A stretch of DNA of 64,000 bases, from positions 8,246,001 through 8,310,000 of the forward strand of contig NZ_CP109467.1 in NCBI RefSeq assembly GCF_036227325.1. Direction: 5' to 3'. The DNA is from Streptomyces sp. NBC_01465 (GTDB taxonomy: Bacteria; Actinomycetota; Actinomycetes; Streptomycetales; Streptomycetaceae). The position numbers and the translations under genes were made by a program. Shown here one piece after another: positions 52,628-61,321 of the stretch (positions within the stretch are counted from its first letter, which is position 1; the number at the start of each line of letters is the position of its first letter). A model generated the notes under the pieces. That model ran no database searches. It saw nothing but the letters and a program-made list of their open reading frames with translations, and had not been told where the DNA came from.

Positions 52628-53573
52628 GGGACAGGGCGAACCGCCCCTCGGAGTCCGTCCACCACTGCCGCAGCTCAAGACCGGCTGCGGCCAGTTCGGC
52701 GCTCACCCCGTCCTGCCGGAATTTCGCCGACACCTCGGTGCGCAGCTCCTCTCCCTTCTCGAACTGCACCACCAGGTCCAGTTCGGGAATCTTCACCGTG
52801 AGCGCGGTGCGGGCGCGCAGCCGCATTTCGATCCACTCGTTGTCCCGGTCCCAGCGGGCGACATGGTCGAAGTCGGACGCGTCGAAGTCCGCACCGAGCT
52901 CGCGGTCGATGACGGTCAGGACGTTCTTGTTGAACTCGGCCGTCACCCCGGCCGCGTCGTCGTACGCGGCGACCAGCACGTCCTCGTCCTTCACCAGGTC
53001 CGTGCCGAGCAGCAGACTGTCGCCGGGTTCGAGCAGGGCGCGCACCGACCTCAGGAAGACGGCGCGCTCGGCGGGGAGCAGATTGCCGACCGTGCCGCCC
53101 AGGAACGCCACCAGACGGGGCCCGGGAGCCTGAGGGAGGGCGATCGAGCGGGTGAAGTCGGCGATCAGCGCGTGCACCGTGAGCCCGGGCCGTTCGGCGA
53201 GGAGCACCTCGGCCGCAGCTGTCAGGGCGCTCTCGCTGACGTCGACCGGGATGTAGCTGTGCAGGTCCGGCAGCGCGTCCAGCAGATGGCGGGTCTTGTC
53301 CGACGAGCCCGAACCCAGCTCGACCAGGGTGCGGGCTCCCGTCGCCGCCGCGATCTCCCCGGCGCGTACGAGGAGGATCTCGCGCTCGGCGCGGGTCGGG
53401 TAGTACTCGGGGAGAACGGTGATGTCCTCGAAGAGTTCGCTGCCGCGCGCGTCGTAGAACCACTTGGGAGGCAGTGTCTTCGGTACGGAGGTCAGTCCGC
53501 CGAGGACATCGGCGCGCAGTGCGGCGCCGGTGGCGTCCTCGGGCAGGGTGCGGGTGAGCTGGAACGGGGGCAC
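52602..53573 (-). CDS. egtD: L-histidine N-alpha-trimethyltransferase (ergothioneine)
   Basis: 323 residues. EgtD methylates histidine three times with SAM to hercynine. Signature features: PPKWFYDARGSELFEDIT and LPEYYPTRAE at the N-terminus, the SAM loop LVELGSGSSDKTRHLLDAL, VDVSESAL, FLGGTVGNL and the C-terminal EVSAKFRQDGV. GTG start overlaps the egtC stop (TAGTG). Last gene of egtABCD. Confidence 0.95.
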   Translation of the reverse strand: MPPFQLTRTLPEDATGAALRADVLGGLTSVPKTLPPKWFYDARGSELFEDITVLPEYYPTRAEREILLVRAGEIAAATGARTLVELGSGSSDKTRHLLDALPDLHSYIPVDVSESALTAAAEVLLAERPGLTVHALIADFTRSIALPQAPGPRLVAFLGGTVGNLLPAERAVFLRSVRALLEPGDSLLLGTDLVKDEDVLVAAYDDAAGVTAEFNKNVLTVIDRELGADFDASDFDHVARWDRDNEWIEMRLRARTALTVKIPELDLVVQFEKGEELRTEVSAKFRQDGVSAELAAAGLELRQWWTDSEGRFALSLSSPPAGR

Positions 53574-54325
53574 TAGGCGGGCTCCTTGAGCGGCGTGAGA
53601 AGAACGTCGGTGCGGGTGGCGGCGAGCAGGGTGCGGTCGGGCACCTGCTGCCAGTGCGGTGAGTCGTCGTACGGTTCGGAGGCGACCACCGTGCGGCGGC
53701 CCGGCTCGGCGAGATACCAGAGCGTGTCGCCCCAGGCGGTCGCGCAGACCGCCTCGCCGTCCGTCAGCAGGAGGTTGAGGCGCGATCCGGGTGCCGCCTC
53801 GGCCACCTCGGTGACCGTGTCCGCGAGGGCCTGGCCCATCTCGTCGCCGTCCCGCAGCCGGTGCAGGACCAGCGCCCAGACCAGCGCGGAGTCGCAGCGC
53901 GCCTGGAGCGAGAGCAGTTCGGCCGCCGGGAGGCCCTCGGCGAGCGGCGCCAGTGTGCCGGGCCAGCCCCTGACCGCGCCGTTGTGGCTGAACAGCCAGG
54001 GCCCGGCGGCGAAGGGTGCGACCGCGGCCTCCCCGTCGGCGCCCGCCTCGGTGGCATCACGGACGGCGCCGAGCAGGGCCGTGGTGCGGACCACCCGGGC
54101 GAGATCGGTGAAGGACTGGTCGGCCCAGATGGGGCCCGCGCGCCGGTAGCGGGCGGGCACCGGATCCTCCTCGGCGTACCAGCCGACGCCGAAACCGTCG
54201 GCGTTGACGGTGCCGTGCTGCTGGAGTCTGGGCGCCCAGGACTGCCGGTACAGCGCATGCAGTGGCTTCACCAGCACATCGTCCAGCGGCAACGACGGGC
54301 CCAGGTAGGCGAGATGACGGCACAT
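53573..54325 (-). CDS. egtC: Gamma-glutamyl-hercynylcysteine sulfoxide hydrolase (ergothioneine)
   Basis: 250 residues, class II glutamine amidotransferase fold. The nucleophile Cys follows the initiator Met (MCRHLAYLG), and WLFSHNGAVRGWP, DSALVWALVLHR and FGVGWYAEED are family motifs. EgtC removes the glutamyl group after EgtB. Start ATG overlaps the egtB stop by one base. Confidence 0.95.
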   Translation of the reverse strand: MCRHLAYLGPSLPLDDVLVKPLHALYRQSWAPRLQQHGTVNADGFGVGWYAEEDPVPARYRRAGPIWADQSFTDLARVVRTTALLGAVRDATEAGADGEAAVAPFAAGPWLFSHNGAVRGWPGTLAPLAEGLPAAELLSLQARCDSALVWALVLHRLRDGDEMGQALADTVTEVAEAAPGSRLNLLLTDGEAVCATAWGDTLWYLAEPGRRTVVASEPYDDSPHWQQVPDRTLLAATRTDVLLTPLKEPA

Positions 54326-55623
54326 CAGGCATCCCTCGCCGTACGGAACCCGGAGAAGATCTGCCGCCGTACGGGCAGGTCCCAGTTGCGGAAGGTGCCC
54401 CGGCAGGCCACCTCGTCCACGGCGAACGACCCCCCGCGCAGCACCTTGTGGTCACTGCCGAAGAACACCTCGGAGTACTCGCGGTACGGGAAGGCGGCGA
54501 ATCCCGGGTACGGCAGGAAGTCGCTGGACGTCCACTCCCACACGTCGCCCGTCAACTGCCGTACGCCGTGCGGCGATTCACCGGCCGGATAACTTCCCGC
54601 GGGCGCGGGCCGCAGATGGTGCTGGCCCAGATTGGCGCGCTCCGCGGTCGGGTCCTCGTCGCCCCACGGGTAGCGCCGTGAGCGCCCGGACACGGGGTCG
54701 TGGCGGGCCGCCTTCTCCCACTCCGCCTCGGAGGGCAGCCGCCGCCCCGCCCAGCGGGCATAGGCGTCGGCCTCGTACCAGCTCACATGCAGCACCGGCT
54801 CGTCGAGCGGTACGGCCTCCACCACCCCGAAGCGGCGGCGCAGCCACTGGCCGCCGTCCTGATGCCAGAACAGGGGTGCGCGGATGCCATGGGTCCTGAT
54901 CTGCTCCCAGCCGGGCTCCGCCCACCAGCGCTGCTGCTCGTACCCGCCGTCCTCCATGAAGCGCAGATACGCGCCGCACGTGACCGGCGCCGTGTCGATG
55001 TGGAAGGCCGCCACGTCCCTGCGGTGCGCGGGCCGCTCGTTGTCCAGCGCCCAGGGCTCGGTCGAGGTGCCCATGGTGAACGGCCCGCCGGGGACGAGGA
55101 CTTCGTCCCGCAGGCCCGTCGTGTCGGCGCGCGGCGGCTCGGGCGCGGTGAGGGCAGCGGGTCCCGACCGCAGCTGATGGGTGATCAGCATCGTTTCGTC
55201 GTGCTGCTGTTCGTGCTGGGCGATCATCCCGAAGGCGAAGGCCGCGTCGAGAAGGGGCCGGCCGTGCAGCGGGATCTTCTCCAGTACGTCGAGGACCCGG
55301 CCCCGTACGTCCGCGGCATAGCGGCGGGCCTCGGCGGGTGCGAGGAGGGGCAGGGAGGGGCGTGCGGCGCGCGGGTGCTCGAAGGCGTCGTAGATCGAGT
55401 CGATCTCGGGGCGGATCGCGTCGCGCCCGGCGACGGCCCGCAGCAGCCACTGCTCCTCCTGGTTGCCGATGTGCGCCAGGTCCCAGACCAGCGGCGACAT
55501 CAACGGCGAGTGCTGGGAGGTCAGTTCACGGTCGTCGATGCAGGAGGTGAGCAGGGCGGTACGGTCGCGTGCGGTGGTGAGCGCGTCGAGCGCACGCTGT
55601 CTGAGGAGCTCCGGGTCGGTCAC
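54325..55623 (-). CDS. egtB: Hercynine oxygenase (ergothioneine sulfoxide synthase)
   Basis: 432 residues from GTG 55623. N-terminal DinB-like domain supplies the iron ligands (MSPLVWDLAHIGNQEEQW and the QHEQQHDET motif with its two His), and the C-terminal formylglycine-generating-enzyme-like domain has PGGPFTMGTS, VSWYEADAYARWAG and RVLRGGSFA. EgtB joins gamma-glutamylcysteine to hercynine with oxygen. Overlaps egtA by four bases (GTGA). The frame is open further upstream through egtA as an artefact. Confidence 0.95.
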   Translation of the reverse strand: MTDPELLRQRALDALTTARDRTALLTSCIDDRELTSQHSPLMSPLVWDLAHIGNQEEQWLLRAVAGRDAIRPEIDSIYDAFEHPRAARPSLPLLAPAEARRYAADVRGRVLDVLEKIPLHGRPLLDAAFAFGMIAQHEQQHDETMLITHQLRSGPAALTAPEPPRADTTGLRDEVLVPGGPFTMGTSTEPWALDNERPAHRRDVAAFHIDTAPVTCGAYLRFMEDGGYEQQRWWAEPGWEQIRTHGIRAPLFWHQDGGQWLRRRFGVVEAVPLDEPVLHVSWYEADAYARWAGRRLPSEAEWEKAARHDPVSGRSRRYPWGDEDPTAERANLGQHHLRPAPAGSYPAGESPHGVRQLTGDVWEWTSSDFLPYPGFAAFPYREYSEVFFGSDHKVLRGGSFAVDEVACRGTFRNWDLPVRRQIFSGFRTARDA

Positions 55624-56867
55624 AGGGTCAGGTCCTTCGTCTCGTGCGGCTGGTCGTCGGCGGGACATCGGCCGCGTACGACATAGCGGGCGGCGAATTC
55701 GGCCACCGCGTCGCGGACGGCGGTCGAGGCGCCGAGCCGGGGAAGTGCCTCCAGGGCAGTGGCGAAGCAGACGGCGGCAGCGGCATGCAGCTCCGGGTCG
55801 GCCAGGCCGCGCCGCGCGGCATTGCGCCACAGCGGATTCCGCGGGGCGGGAAGCGAACCGGCCGTCTCCGCAAGGGGCTTCACCGCCCGGTACACCGTCT
55901 CGGCCGCCGCCGGATCGTCGAAGAGCGCCGCCGTGACGGCGAGCGGCACGATCCAGCCGTCCTCGCCCGGCTGGGCGTCGATCATGCGCAGCTCGAGGTG
56001 GCCCCGCGGCCGTACCGGCGGGAAGAGGGTGGTCAGGTGGTAGTCGAGGTCGGCCCGCGTCGGCGGCCGCGGACCGCCGCCCCGGAGCCAGCCGCGGAAG
56101 GTCAGATCCGTCGGCACCTGCCAGGGGCCCTCGTCCCGGCGGATGCACATCACCGGGGTGTCGAGCGCCTGCTCGGTCCAGGCCGCCCGCGGCTCACGCT
56201 GTGCGGCCGGCGCGAGCGAGCGGAGCGGATCGAGGTCGGCCCACAGGGCCTGCCGGGTGGAGCGCCAGCCGGTCGAACGGCCGTCGGAGCGGGGCGAGTT
56301 GGCGAAGGCGGCCACCAGCACCGCACCCAGCAGATGCGCGAGCTGCCACCGTCTGCCGTGCCCCAGCGGTCCCGGCTCCTCGTGCCCCGCGTCCAGGTTG
56401 ACCTGGACGGAGGCCGAGCCGCGCATCATGGCGCGGCCCGCTGTGCCGTGCCGGTCGAAGTAGGTCTCCATGGCGTCGTACCGCGGCGCGCGCAGCACTC
56501 TGTCCCGTGTGCGCCAGGGTTCCTGGCCGTTGCCGGTGAGGGTGAGACCCGCGGTCCGCAGCGAGCCGCGTACGGCGTCGAGGTCCGCGGAGACGGAGTC
56601 GATGAGCTCCGTCAGGGATGCGGCGGGGAGCGAGCTGAGCTCCAGCTGGCCGCCGGGTTCGAAGGTGAGAGCCGAGGCGAGGGGCAGGGCGCGCAGTGCG
56701 CCGTACGCCGCTTCACGCCGGCCGGTGGAGAGGGGGAGCCGGGGATCGCGCAGGTCGTGGACGAGCCATTCGAGCTCGACGCCGAGCGTGCGGGGCGGCC
56801 CGGTCTTGAAGCAGATACATCGCAGTAAGTCCTCCGCTGCGGACTCGCTGAGCGGTTGTACGGTCAT
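55620..56867 (-). CDS. egtA: Glutamate-cysteine ligase (ergothioneine)
   Basis: 415 residues from ATG 56867, which has AAGGAGG nine bases upstream. GCS2-type fold: LGVELEWLVHD, FEPGGQLELSSLP, MMRGSASVQVNLD and HLELRMIDAQPGEDG. EgtA makes gamma-glutamylcysteine for EgtB. First gene of the four-gene, fully coupled operon; egtE, the lyase for the last step, is not in the window and in Streptomyces is often unlinked. Confidence 0.94.
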   Translation of the reverse strand: MTVQPLSESAAEDLLRCICFKTGPPRTLGVELEWLVHDLRDPRLPLSTGRREAAYGALRALPLASALTFEPGGQLELSSLPAASLTELIDSVSADLDAVRGSLRTAGLTLTGNGQEPWRTRDRVLRAPRYDAMETYFDRHGTAGRAMMRGSASVQVNLDAGHEEPGPLGHGRRWQLAHLLGAVLVAAFANSPRSDGRSTGWRSTRQALWADLDPLRSLAPAAQREPRAAWTEQALDTPVMCIRRDEGPWQVPTDLTFRGWLRGGGPRPPTRADLDYHLTTLFPPVRPRGHLELRMIDAQPGEDGWIVPLAVTAALFDDPAAAETVYRAVKPLAETAGSLPAPRNPLWRNAARRGLADPELHAAAAVCFATALEALPRLGASTAVRDAVAEFAARYVVRGRCPADDQPHETKDLTL

Positions 56868-56993
56868 GATCGGTTGCCTCCTTCCGAGGTGTTCCGTCCC
56901 ACCTAAGCCACTGCGGCGCGTTCGCACAAGAGTGCGTTTCCGGGGAACAAATTCCGTTGCGGAGACGTTCGTTGGCCGTTCATGATGCGGCTT

Positions 56994-57827
56994 ATGAGTG
57001 CACGACTGCGGGGCATCGCGAAGGAGACGGAGAAGATCGTCGAGGCTGGTTCCTACCGCTCGCCGCAAGGCCGGGAGGTGTCCATCGCCGACGCCCTGGA
57101 GGCTGCGCTCACCGGGGTGCGGATGTACGGACCCGATCCTGTCCCCGCAGCCGAACGCGCCGATGCCCGCACGGAGTTCGAGGTCACGGGGGAGAGCAGC
57201 ATCGAAGCTGCCGCCCGGATGACCGGCGAGCGGCCCGGCGCCGTCGCCATCCTCAACTTCGCCTCCGCGCGCAACCCGGGCGGCGGCTACCTCAACGGCG
57301 CCCAGGCGCAGGAGGAAGCGCTCTGCCGGTCCTCGGCCCTCTACACGACCCTGCTGCGCGCGCCGGAGTTCTACGCCCACCACCGGGCCGACCGCAGCCC
57401 GTTCTACACCGACCGCGTCATCCACTCGCCACAGGTCCCGGTCTTCAGGGACGACCGCGGCGCACTGCTCCCCGAGCCGTTCTCCGTGGGCTTTCTCACA
57501 TCGCCCGCGCCCAACGCCGGTGTGATCAGGGCCCGTTCACCCGAGGACGCCCACCGGATCCCGCACGCCCTGGCCGTACGGGCCGAACGCGTCCTGGAGA
57601 CCGCGGTCGCCTGCGGCTACCGGCGCCTGGTGCTCGGCGCCTGGGGGTGCGGGGTCTTCCGCAACGAACCGGCCCGGGTGGCGGGGGCGTTCCACGCCCA
57701 CCTCACGGGGGCGGGCCGGTTCGGCGGACACTTCGAGCAGGTCGTCTTCGCCGTACTCGACCGTGATCCCGCATCGGCCACCCGGGCCGCGTTCGCCGAC
57801 GCGTTCGCCGGTCAGTCCCAGCCGTAG
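56994..57827 (+). CDS. TIGR02452-type protein, bacterial poly(ADP-ribose) glycohydrolase fold
   Basis: 277 residues from ATG 56994 (281 from ATG 56982). The PARG catalytic pattern is complete: NPGGGYLNGAQAQEE with the GGG at 96-98 and the catalytic Glu pair after Gln106. Later elements (VGFLTSPAPNAGV, LVLGAWGCGVFRNEP) form the macrodomain-like core. Proteins of this group remove ADP-ribose chains and are widespread in bacteria without a known PARP. Divergent from egtA; its final 16 bases overlap the convergent PemK-like gene. Confidence 0.9.
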   Translation: MSARLRGIAKETEKIVEAGSYRSPQGREVSIADALEAALTGVRMYGPDPVPAAERADARTEFEVTGESSIEAAARMTGERPGAVAILNFASARNPGGGYLNGAQAQEEALCRSSALYTTLLRAPEFYAHHRADRSPFYTDRVIHSPQVPVFRDDRGALLPEPFSVGFLTSPAPNAGVIRARSPEDAHRIPHALAVRAERVLETAVACGYRRLVLGAWGCGVFRNEPARVAGAFHAHLTGAGRFGGHFEQVVFAVLDRDPASATRAAFADAFAGQSQP

Positions 57828-58285
57828 CGCTCCATCAGCCGCTCGACGACGGAGTCGAAGCGGGGCCGGTCGAGCGCGCAGGCCTCGCGCCGCATCCCGT
57901 CCTCGTGCACCCGCAGCACCCGGTCCAGATCCACCCAGGACTCGCGGCCCGCGTCGTCCCAGCCGCCCGACCCGATCGCGATCCACTCGCGGTCGAGGTC
58001 GTGGCGCTTGCTGGAGAGGCGGACGGCCAGCAGCGTGCCCGCTTCCTCACGGGCCACCACGAGCACCGGGCGGTCCTTGCCGCGGCCGTCGTTCTCCTCG
58101 TACGGCACCCAGGTCCACACGATCTCGCCCGGGTCGGGATCGCCGTTGCGGTCCGGGGCGTAGGACGTGTGGACGGTCCCGATGCCGTGGGGGTCGGCCT
58201 CGGTCGTGGCGGTCGGTCCGGTCGCGCCGGGCAGGTCGGACTGGTCGGTCTCGTTGTCATTCAGAGAGGTCGTCACACGGGCCAC
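57812..58285 (-). CDS. PemK/MazF-family protein, no adjacent antitoxin
   Basis: 157 residues. A hydrophilic N-terminus of about 50 residues precedes a CcdB/MazF-like barrel: DPGEIVWTWVPYEENDGRGKDRPVLV, LLAVRLSSKRHD, and WVDLDRVLRVH. The RPVLVV strand and the KRHD turn correspond to the toxin's RNA-binding site, so it could be a ribonuclease. No antitoxin-like gene is next to it; Streptomyces encode many such solitary homologues and it may not act as a toxin. Overlaps the PARG-like gene at its end. Confidence 0.8.
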   Translation of the reverse strand: MARVTTSLNDNETDQSDLPGATGPTATTEADPHGIGTVHTSYAPDRNGDPDPGEIVWTWVPYEENDGRGKDRPVLVVAREEAGTLLAVRLSSKRHDLDREWIAIGSGGWDDAGRESWVDLDRVLRVHEDGMRREACALDRPRFDSVVERLMERYGWD

Positions 58286-58347
58286 GTTAGGACCTGTACG
58301 GACTACTCCGCAGAGCGGGCGCGCCGATCGGGCACCAGGCTCGGTCC

Positions 58348-59409
58348 ATGGTCATATCGCGTCTCGCCCTGTTCGCCGCCTCCGCCTCGCTGGTCGCGGC
58401 CGCCTGTCCGCCGGACCCGGCCCCCGAACCGGCGCCCGCCCCCGCGGCCTCCGCAGCGACTCACCGCACCGTCTCCGCCTGGCTCCCGTACTGGGACCAG
58501 GAGGGCGCCTACCGCGACGCGCTGCGGCACGCGCGCCAACTGCACACCGTCAGCCCCTTCTGGTACCAGGCCAAGTCTGCGGCCCGCATCGACGGCCACC
58601 CGGGGGCGGGGGACCGCCGTATCGTCGACGGGCTGCACCGTGCCGGCATCAAGGTCGTGCCGACCGTCATGGAGACGCTCGGCCCCGGCGTCCTCGCCGC
58701 GATCCTCACCAGCCCGGCGAAGCGCGCCACCCACATCCGCGCGCTGGCCGCCCTCGCGCGCACCCGCGGCTACGACGGCATCGACATCGACTACGAGACC
58801 ATCGCACCGACCCCCACCGCGAAGTACCGCACGGTCCGCGCCGGTTACGCGTCGTTCGTGACCGCCCTCTGCAAGGCCCTGCACGCCCGGCACAAGCAGT
58901 GCATCATCACCGTCTCCCCGCAGACCGCCGCCACGGGCCGCATCTGGAACTACCCGGTGATCGGCCGGGCGGCCGACCGGGTGCGGATCATGGCGTACAA
59001 CCTCCACTGGGAGGGCGGGCCGTCGGGTCCGCTCTCCGGAGAGCGCTGGTACGAGGAGATCCTGCGGCGGGCCACGGCACTGATCCCGCGCCGGAAGATC
59101 GAGATGGCGCTTCCCGCGTACGGCTGGGACTGGCGCGCCGACGGAAAGGGCAGGGCCAAGCACGTCACCTGGAAGGAGGCGGAGGCGCTGCGCCGCAAGA
59201 AGCACGCGCCCTACCGGCTCGACCCGGCGTCCCGCACCCCGCACTTCACGTACAAGCAGGGGAAGGTGAAGCGGACGGTCTGGTACCAGGACGCCCGGGG
59301 AGTGGCGGGCCATCTGCCCGCACTGCGCAAGTACGGAGTCGCCAACACGGGCCTGTGGGCGCTGAATTTCGAGGATCCGGCCCTCTGGAAGGTCCTTGCC
59401 AGGGGCTGA
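58348..59409 (+). CDS. Secreted glycoside hydrolase family 18 protein
   Basis: 353 residues. A signal-peptide-like N-terminus (VISRLALFAASASLVAAAC) with a possible lipobox VAAAC at residues 16-20, a Pro/Ala linker, then a GH18 barrel: AWLPYWDQ, the catalytic motif DGIDIDYE with Glu150, MAYNLHWEGG and ALPAYGWDW. This is the YaaH/chitinase-like branch, acting on N-acetylglucosamine polymers or peptidoglycan. Lack of a chitin-binding domain and the form HTVSPFWYQ argue for the spore-germination type. The terminator at 59411 follows directly. Confidence 0.9.
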   Translation: MVISRLALFAASASLVAAACPPDPAPEPAPAPAASAATHRTVSAWLPYWDQEGAYRDALRHARQLHTVSPFWYQAKSAARIDGHPGAGDRRIVDGLHRAGIKVVPTVMETLGPGVLAAILTSPAKRATHIRALAALARTRGYDGIDIDYETIAPTPTAKYRTVRAGYASFVTALCKALHARHKQCIITVSPQTAATGRIWNYPVIGRAADRVRIMAYNLHWEGGPSGPLSGERWYEEILRRATALIPRRKIEMALPAYGWDWRADGKGRAKHVTWKEAEALRRKKHAPYRLDPASRTPHFTYKQGKVKRTVWYQDARGVAGHLPALRKYGVANTGLWALNFEDPALWKVLARG

Positions 59410-59410
59410 G

Positions 59411-59449
59411 GCGTGTTGCCACCGCCCGGACCGGGCGGTGGCAACACGC
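59411..59449. terminator. Strong bidirectional terminator
   Basis: GCGTGTTGCCACCGCCCGG, one base, then its exact complement: a 19-bp stem (outer 16 bp effective) between the convergent GH18 and SPFH genes, one base after the GH18 stop. Confidence 0.88.
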
Positions 59450-59461
59450 CTACGGGCAGGG

Positions 59462-60931
59462 CTACTTGTCGCCCTGGACCGTGATCTTCTCGCTGCGCGG
59501 CGGGGGAGTGGCGGCGCCGTTGAGATGTGCCGTCGGAGCCTCCCCGGAGTTCATCGTCGCGAGCAGCTGGCGGGCCAGGCCGAGACCCGTACCGCCCATG
59601 GTCAGCGCCTTGGCGAACATGTCCGCCATCCCGTCCGCGCCGTTCAGCAGGATCATGTGCTCGACATTGCCGAAGGCCTCGGCGCCCGCCCGGACGATCT
59701 CCGGCCAGTTCTCGGCCAGCTGCTGGGCGACCACGGCCTCCTGGTTCTGCGCCAGGGCCTCCGCCCGCGCCTTGATCGATTCGGCCTCGGCCAGTCCCTT
59801 CGCCTTCGCCGACTCCGCTTCCGCCAGACCGCGCGCCTGCGTCGCCGCGGCCTCCGCCTCACCGGTCGCCCGGGTGGCCGACGCCCGCGCCTTGGTCGCC
59901 TCGGCTTCGGCGGCGGCCGCAGACTTGACCCGGTTCGCCTCGGCGAACGCGGCGAGCTCCGTCTCCTTCGCCTTGGCCTCGGCCGCCGAGATGCGGGCAT
60001 CGCGCTCGGCCTCCGCGCTGGTCCGCCGCTCGTACGCCGCCGCATCGGCCGGTTTGCGTACGTCCGCCTGGAGCTGCTGCTCCCTGCGGTGCGCCTCCAG
60101 CTCGGCGACCCTGGTCTCCTGGACCACGACCTCCTGGCGCGCCGCCGCGTCGGCGAGCGGACCCGCCTGACGCGAGGAAGCGGCGGCCTTGTCGCGTTCC
60201 GCCTGATAACCGGCCTGCAGGATCTCGCTGTCCCTGGTCGCCTCCGACATCCTGGCGAACGCGGCCTGTTCGGCCTCGGTCGCCTGCAGATTGGCCTGAG
60301 CCTGGGCGATGCGCGCGTCCCGCTGCACGGCTGCCGCGTGCGGCATCGCCAGGTTCTTCATGTACCCGGTCGGGTCCTCGATCTCATGGATCTGCAGCGA
60401 GTCCACGATCAGACCCAGCTTCTCCATCTCCGTACCGCACGCGGCACGCGTCTGCCCGGTGAGCTTCTCCCGGTCGCGGATCATGTCCTCGACCGTCAGC
60501 CCGCCCACGATGGACCGCAGGTGCCCGGCGAACACGTTGTGGACCCGCTCCGACATCAGCTTCTGCTGGTCGAGGAAGCGCCGGGCCGCGTTCGCGATCG
60601 ACACGAAGTCGTCGCCGACCTTGAAAATGACCACGCCGCGCACCTTCAGCGGAATGCCCTGGTGCGTGACACAGTCCACGAGCAGCTCGGTCTCGTTGAG
60701 ATCGAGCGACATCTTCCTGACCGCCTGCACACCGGGCAGCACGAGAGTGCCGCGCCCGGTGACGATGCGGAAGCCCATGCCTTCTTCGAGGCCTTCGGTC
60801 TTGTGCTTGGAACCGGAGATGACGAGTGCCTCATTGGGCTCCGCGACCCGCCACATGAGCTTGAAGAGACAGATCAGAACGATGATGGCAGCGAGCACCA
60901 CACCCGCCGCAACGCCGATGACCATCGGCAT
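59462..60931 (-). CDS. SPFH-domain protein, flotillin-like
   Basis: 489 residues: an N-terminal membrane hairpin (about 5-25), an SPFH domain (about 30-190, LVLPGVQAVRKMSLDLNETEL and VHNVFAGHLRSIVGGLTVEDM), a long Ala/Glu/Arg coiled coil (about 210-400, dominated by AEAE-type repeats) and a C-terminal tail with a short glycine-rich end. This is the flotillin (FloT) architecture that organises membrane microdomains. It pairs with the NfeD-like gene upstream, as SPFH proteins usually do. Confidence 0.9.
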   Translation of the reverse strand: MPMVIGVAAGVVLAAIIVLICLFKLMWRVAEPNEALVISGSKHKTEGLEEGMGFRIVTGRGTLVLPGVQAVRKMSLDLNETELLVDCVTHQGIPLKVRGVVIFKVGDDFVSIANAARRFLDQQKLMSERVHNVFAGHLRSIVGGLTVEDMIRDREKLTGQTRAACGTEMEKLGLIVDSLQIHEIEDPTGYMKNLAMPHAAAVQRDARIAQAQANLQATEAEQAAFARMSEATRDSEILQAGYQAERDKAAASSRQAGPLADAAARQEVVVQETRVAELEAHRREQQLQADVRKPADAAAYERRTSAEAERDARISAAEAKAKETELAAFAEANRVKSAAAAEAEATKARASATRATGEAEAAATQARGLAEAESAKAKGLAEAESIKARAEALAQNQEAVVAQQLAENWPEIVRAGAEAFGNVEHMILLNGADGMADMFAKALTMGGTGLGLARQLLATMNSGEAPTAHLNGAATPPPRSEKITVQGDK

Positions 60932-61054
60932 ACGCCCCCTTCACGCGGTGCCCTGACGGCACCGACTGGAGAGGAGTGTGCGCCTGCGCAAGACCACCGA
61001 GAAGACGCTGACGATTCCTTGTCGCGTTCTTGATACGAACTGCGTACGGGACGC

Positions 61055-61273
61055 TCAACTTCCGTACGCGGAGGCGACATAGACCGTCCGCGGCGCCAGA
61101 TATTCGACGATCGTGACGACCGTTCCGGACTCGATCCGCTCGCCCGTGTCCACCGGGTACGCAAGAAAATGCTCGGCCCCGCCCCGGACCCGGACGATCA
61201 CCTCACCAACCAGACCGGGACCGATCGTGCCCGTCACCCGCCCGGTCAGCCCCACCATCGACGCATCGTCCAT
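61055..61273 (-). CDS. NfeD-like OB-fold protein
   Basis: 72 residues from ATG 61273. VGLTGRVTGTIGPGLVGEV, VRGGAEHFLAYPV and GTVVTIVEYLAPRTVYV form the small beta barrel of NfeD C-terminal domains; the membrane part and protease domain are absent. Such soluble NfeD pieces accompany SPFH proteins. TACGCT ends six bases before the ATG, so a leaderless mRNA is likely; an ATG at 61339 is open but unsupported. A gap of 123 bp separates it from the flotillin gene. Confidence 0.8.
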   Translation of the reverse strand: MDDASMVGLTGRVTGTIGPGLVGEVIVRVRGGAEHFLAYPVDTGERIESGTVVTIVEYLAPRTVYVASAYGS

Positions 61274-61321
61274 GGGTGGAGCGTAAGGGGAGCGCCGGAG
61301 TCTGGAAAGATACGGAATCCG

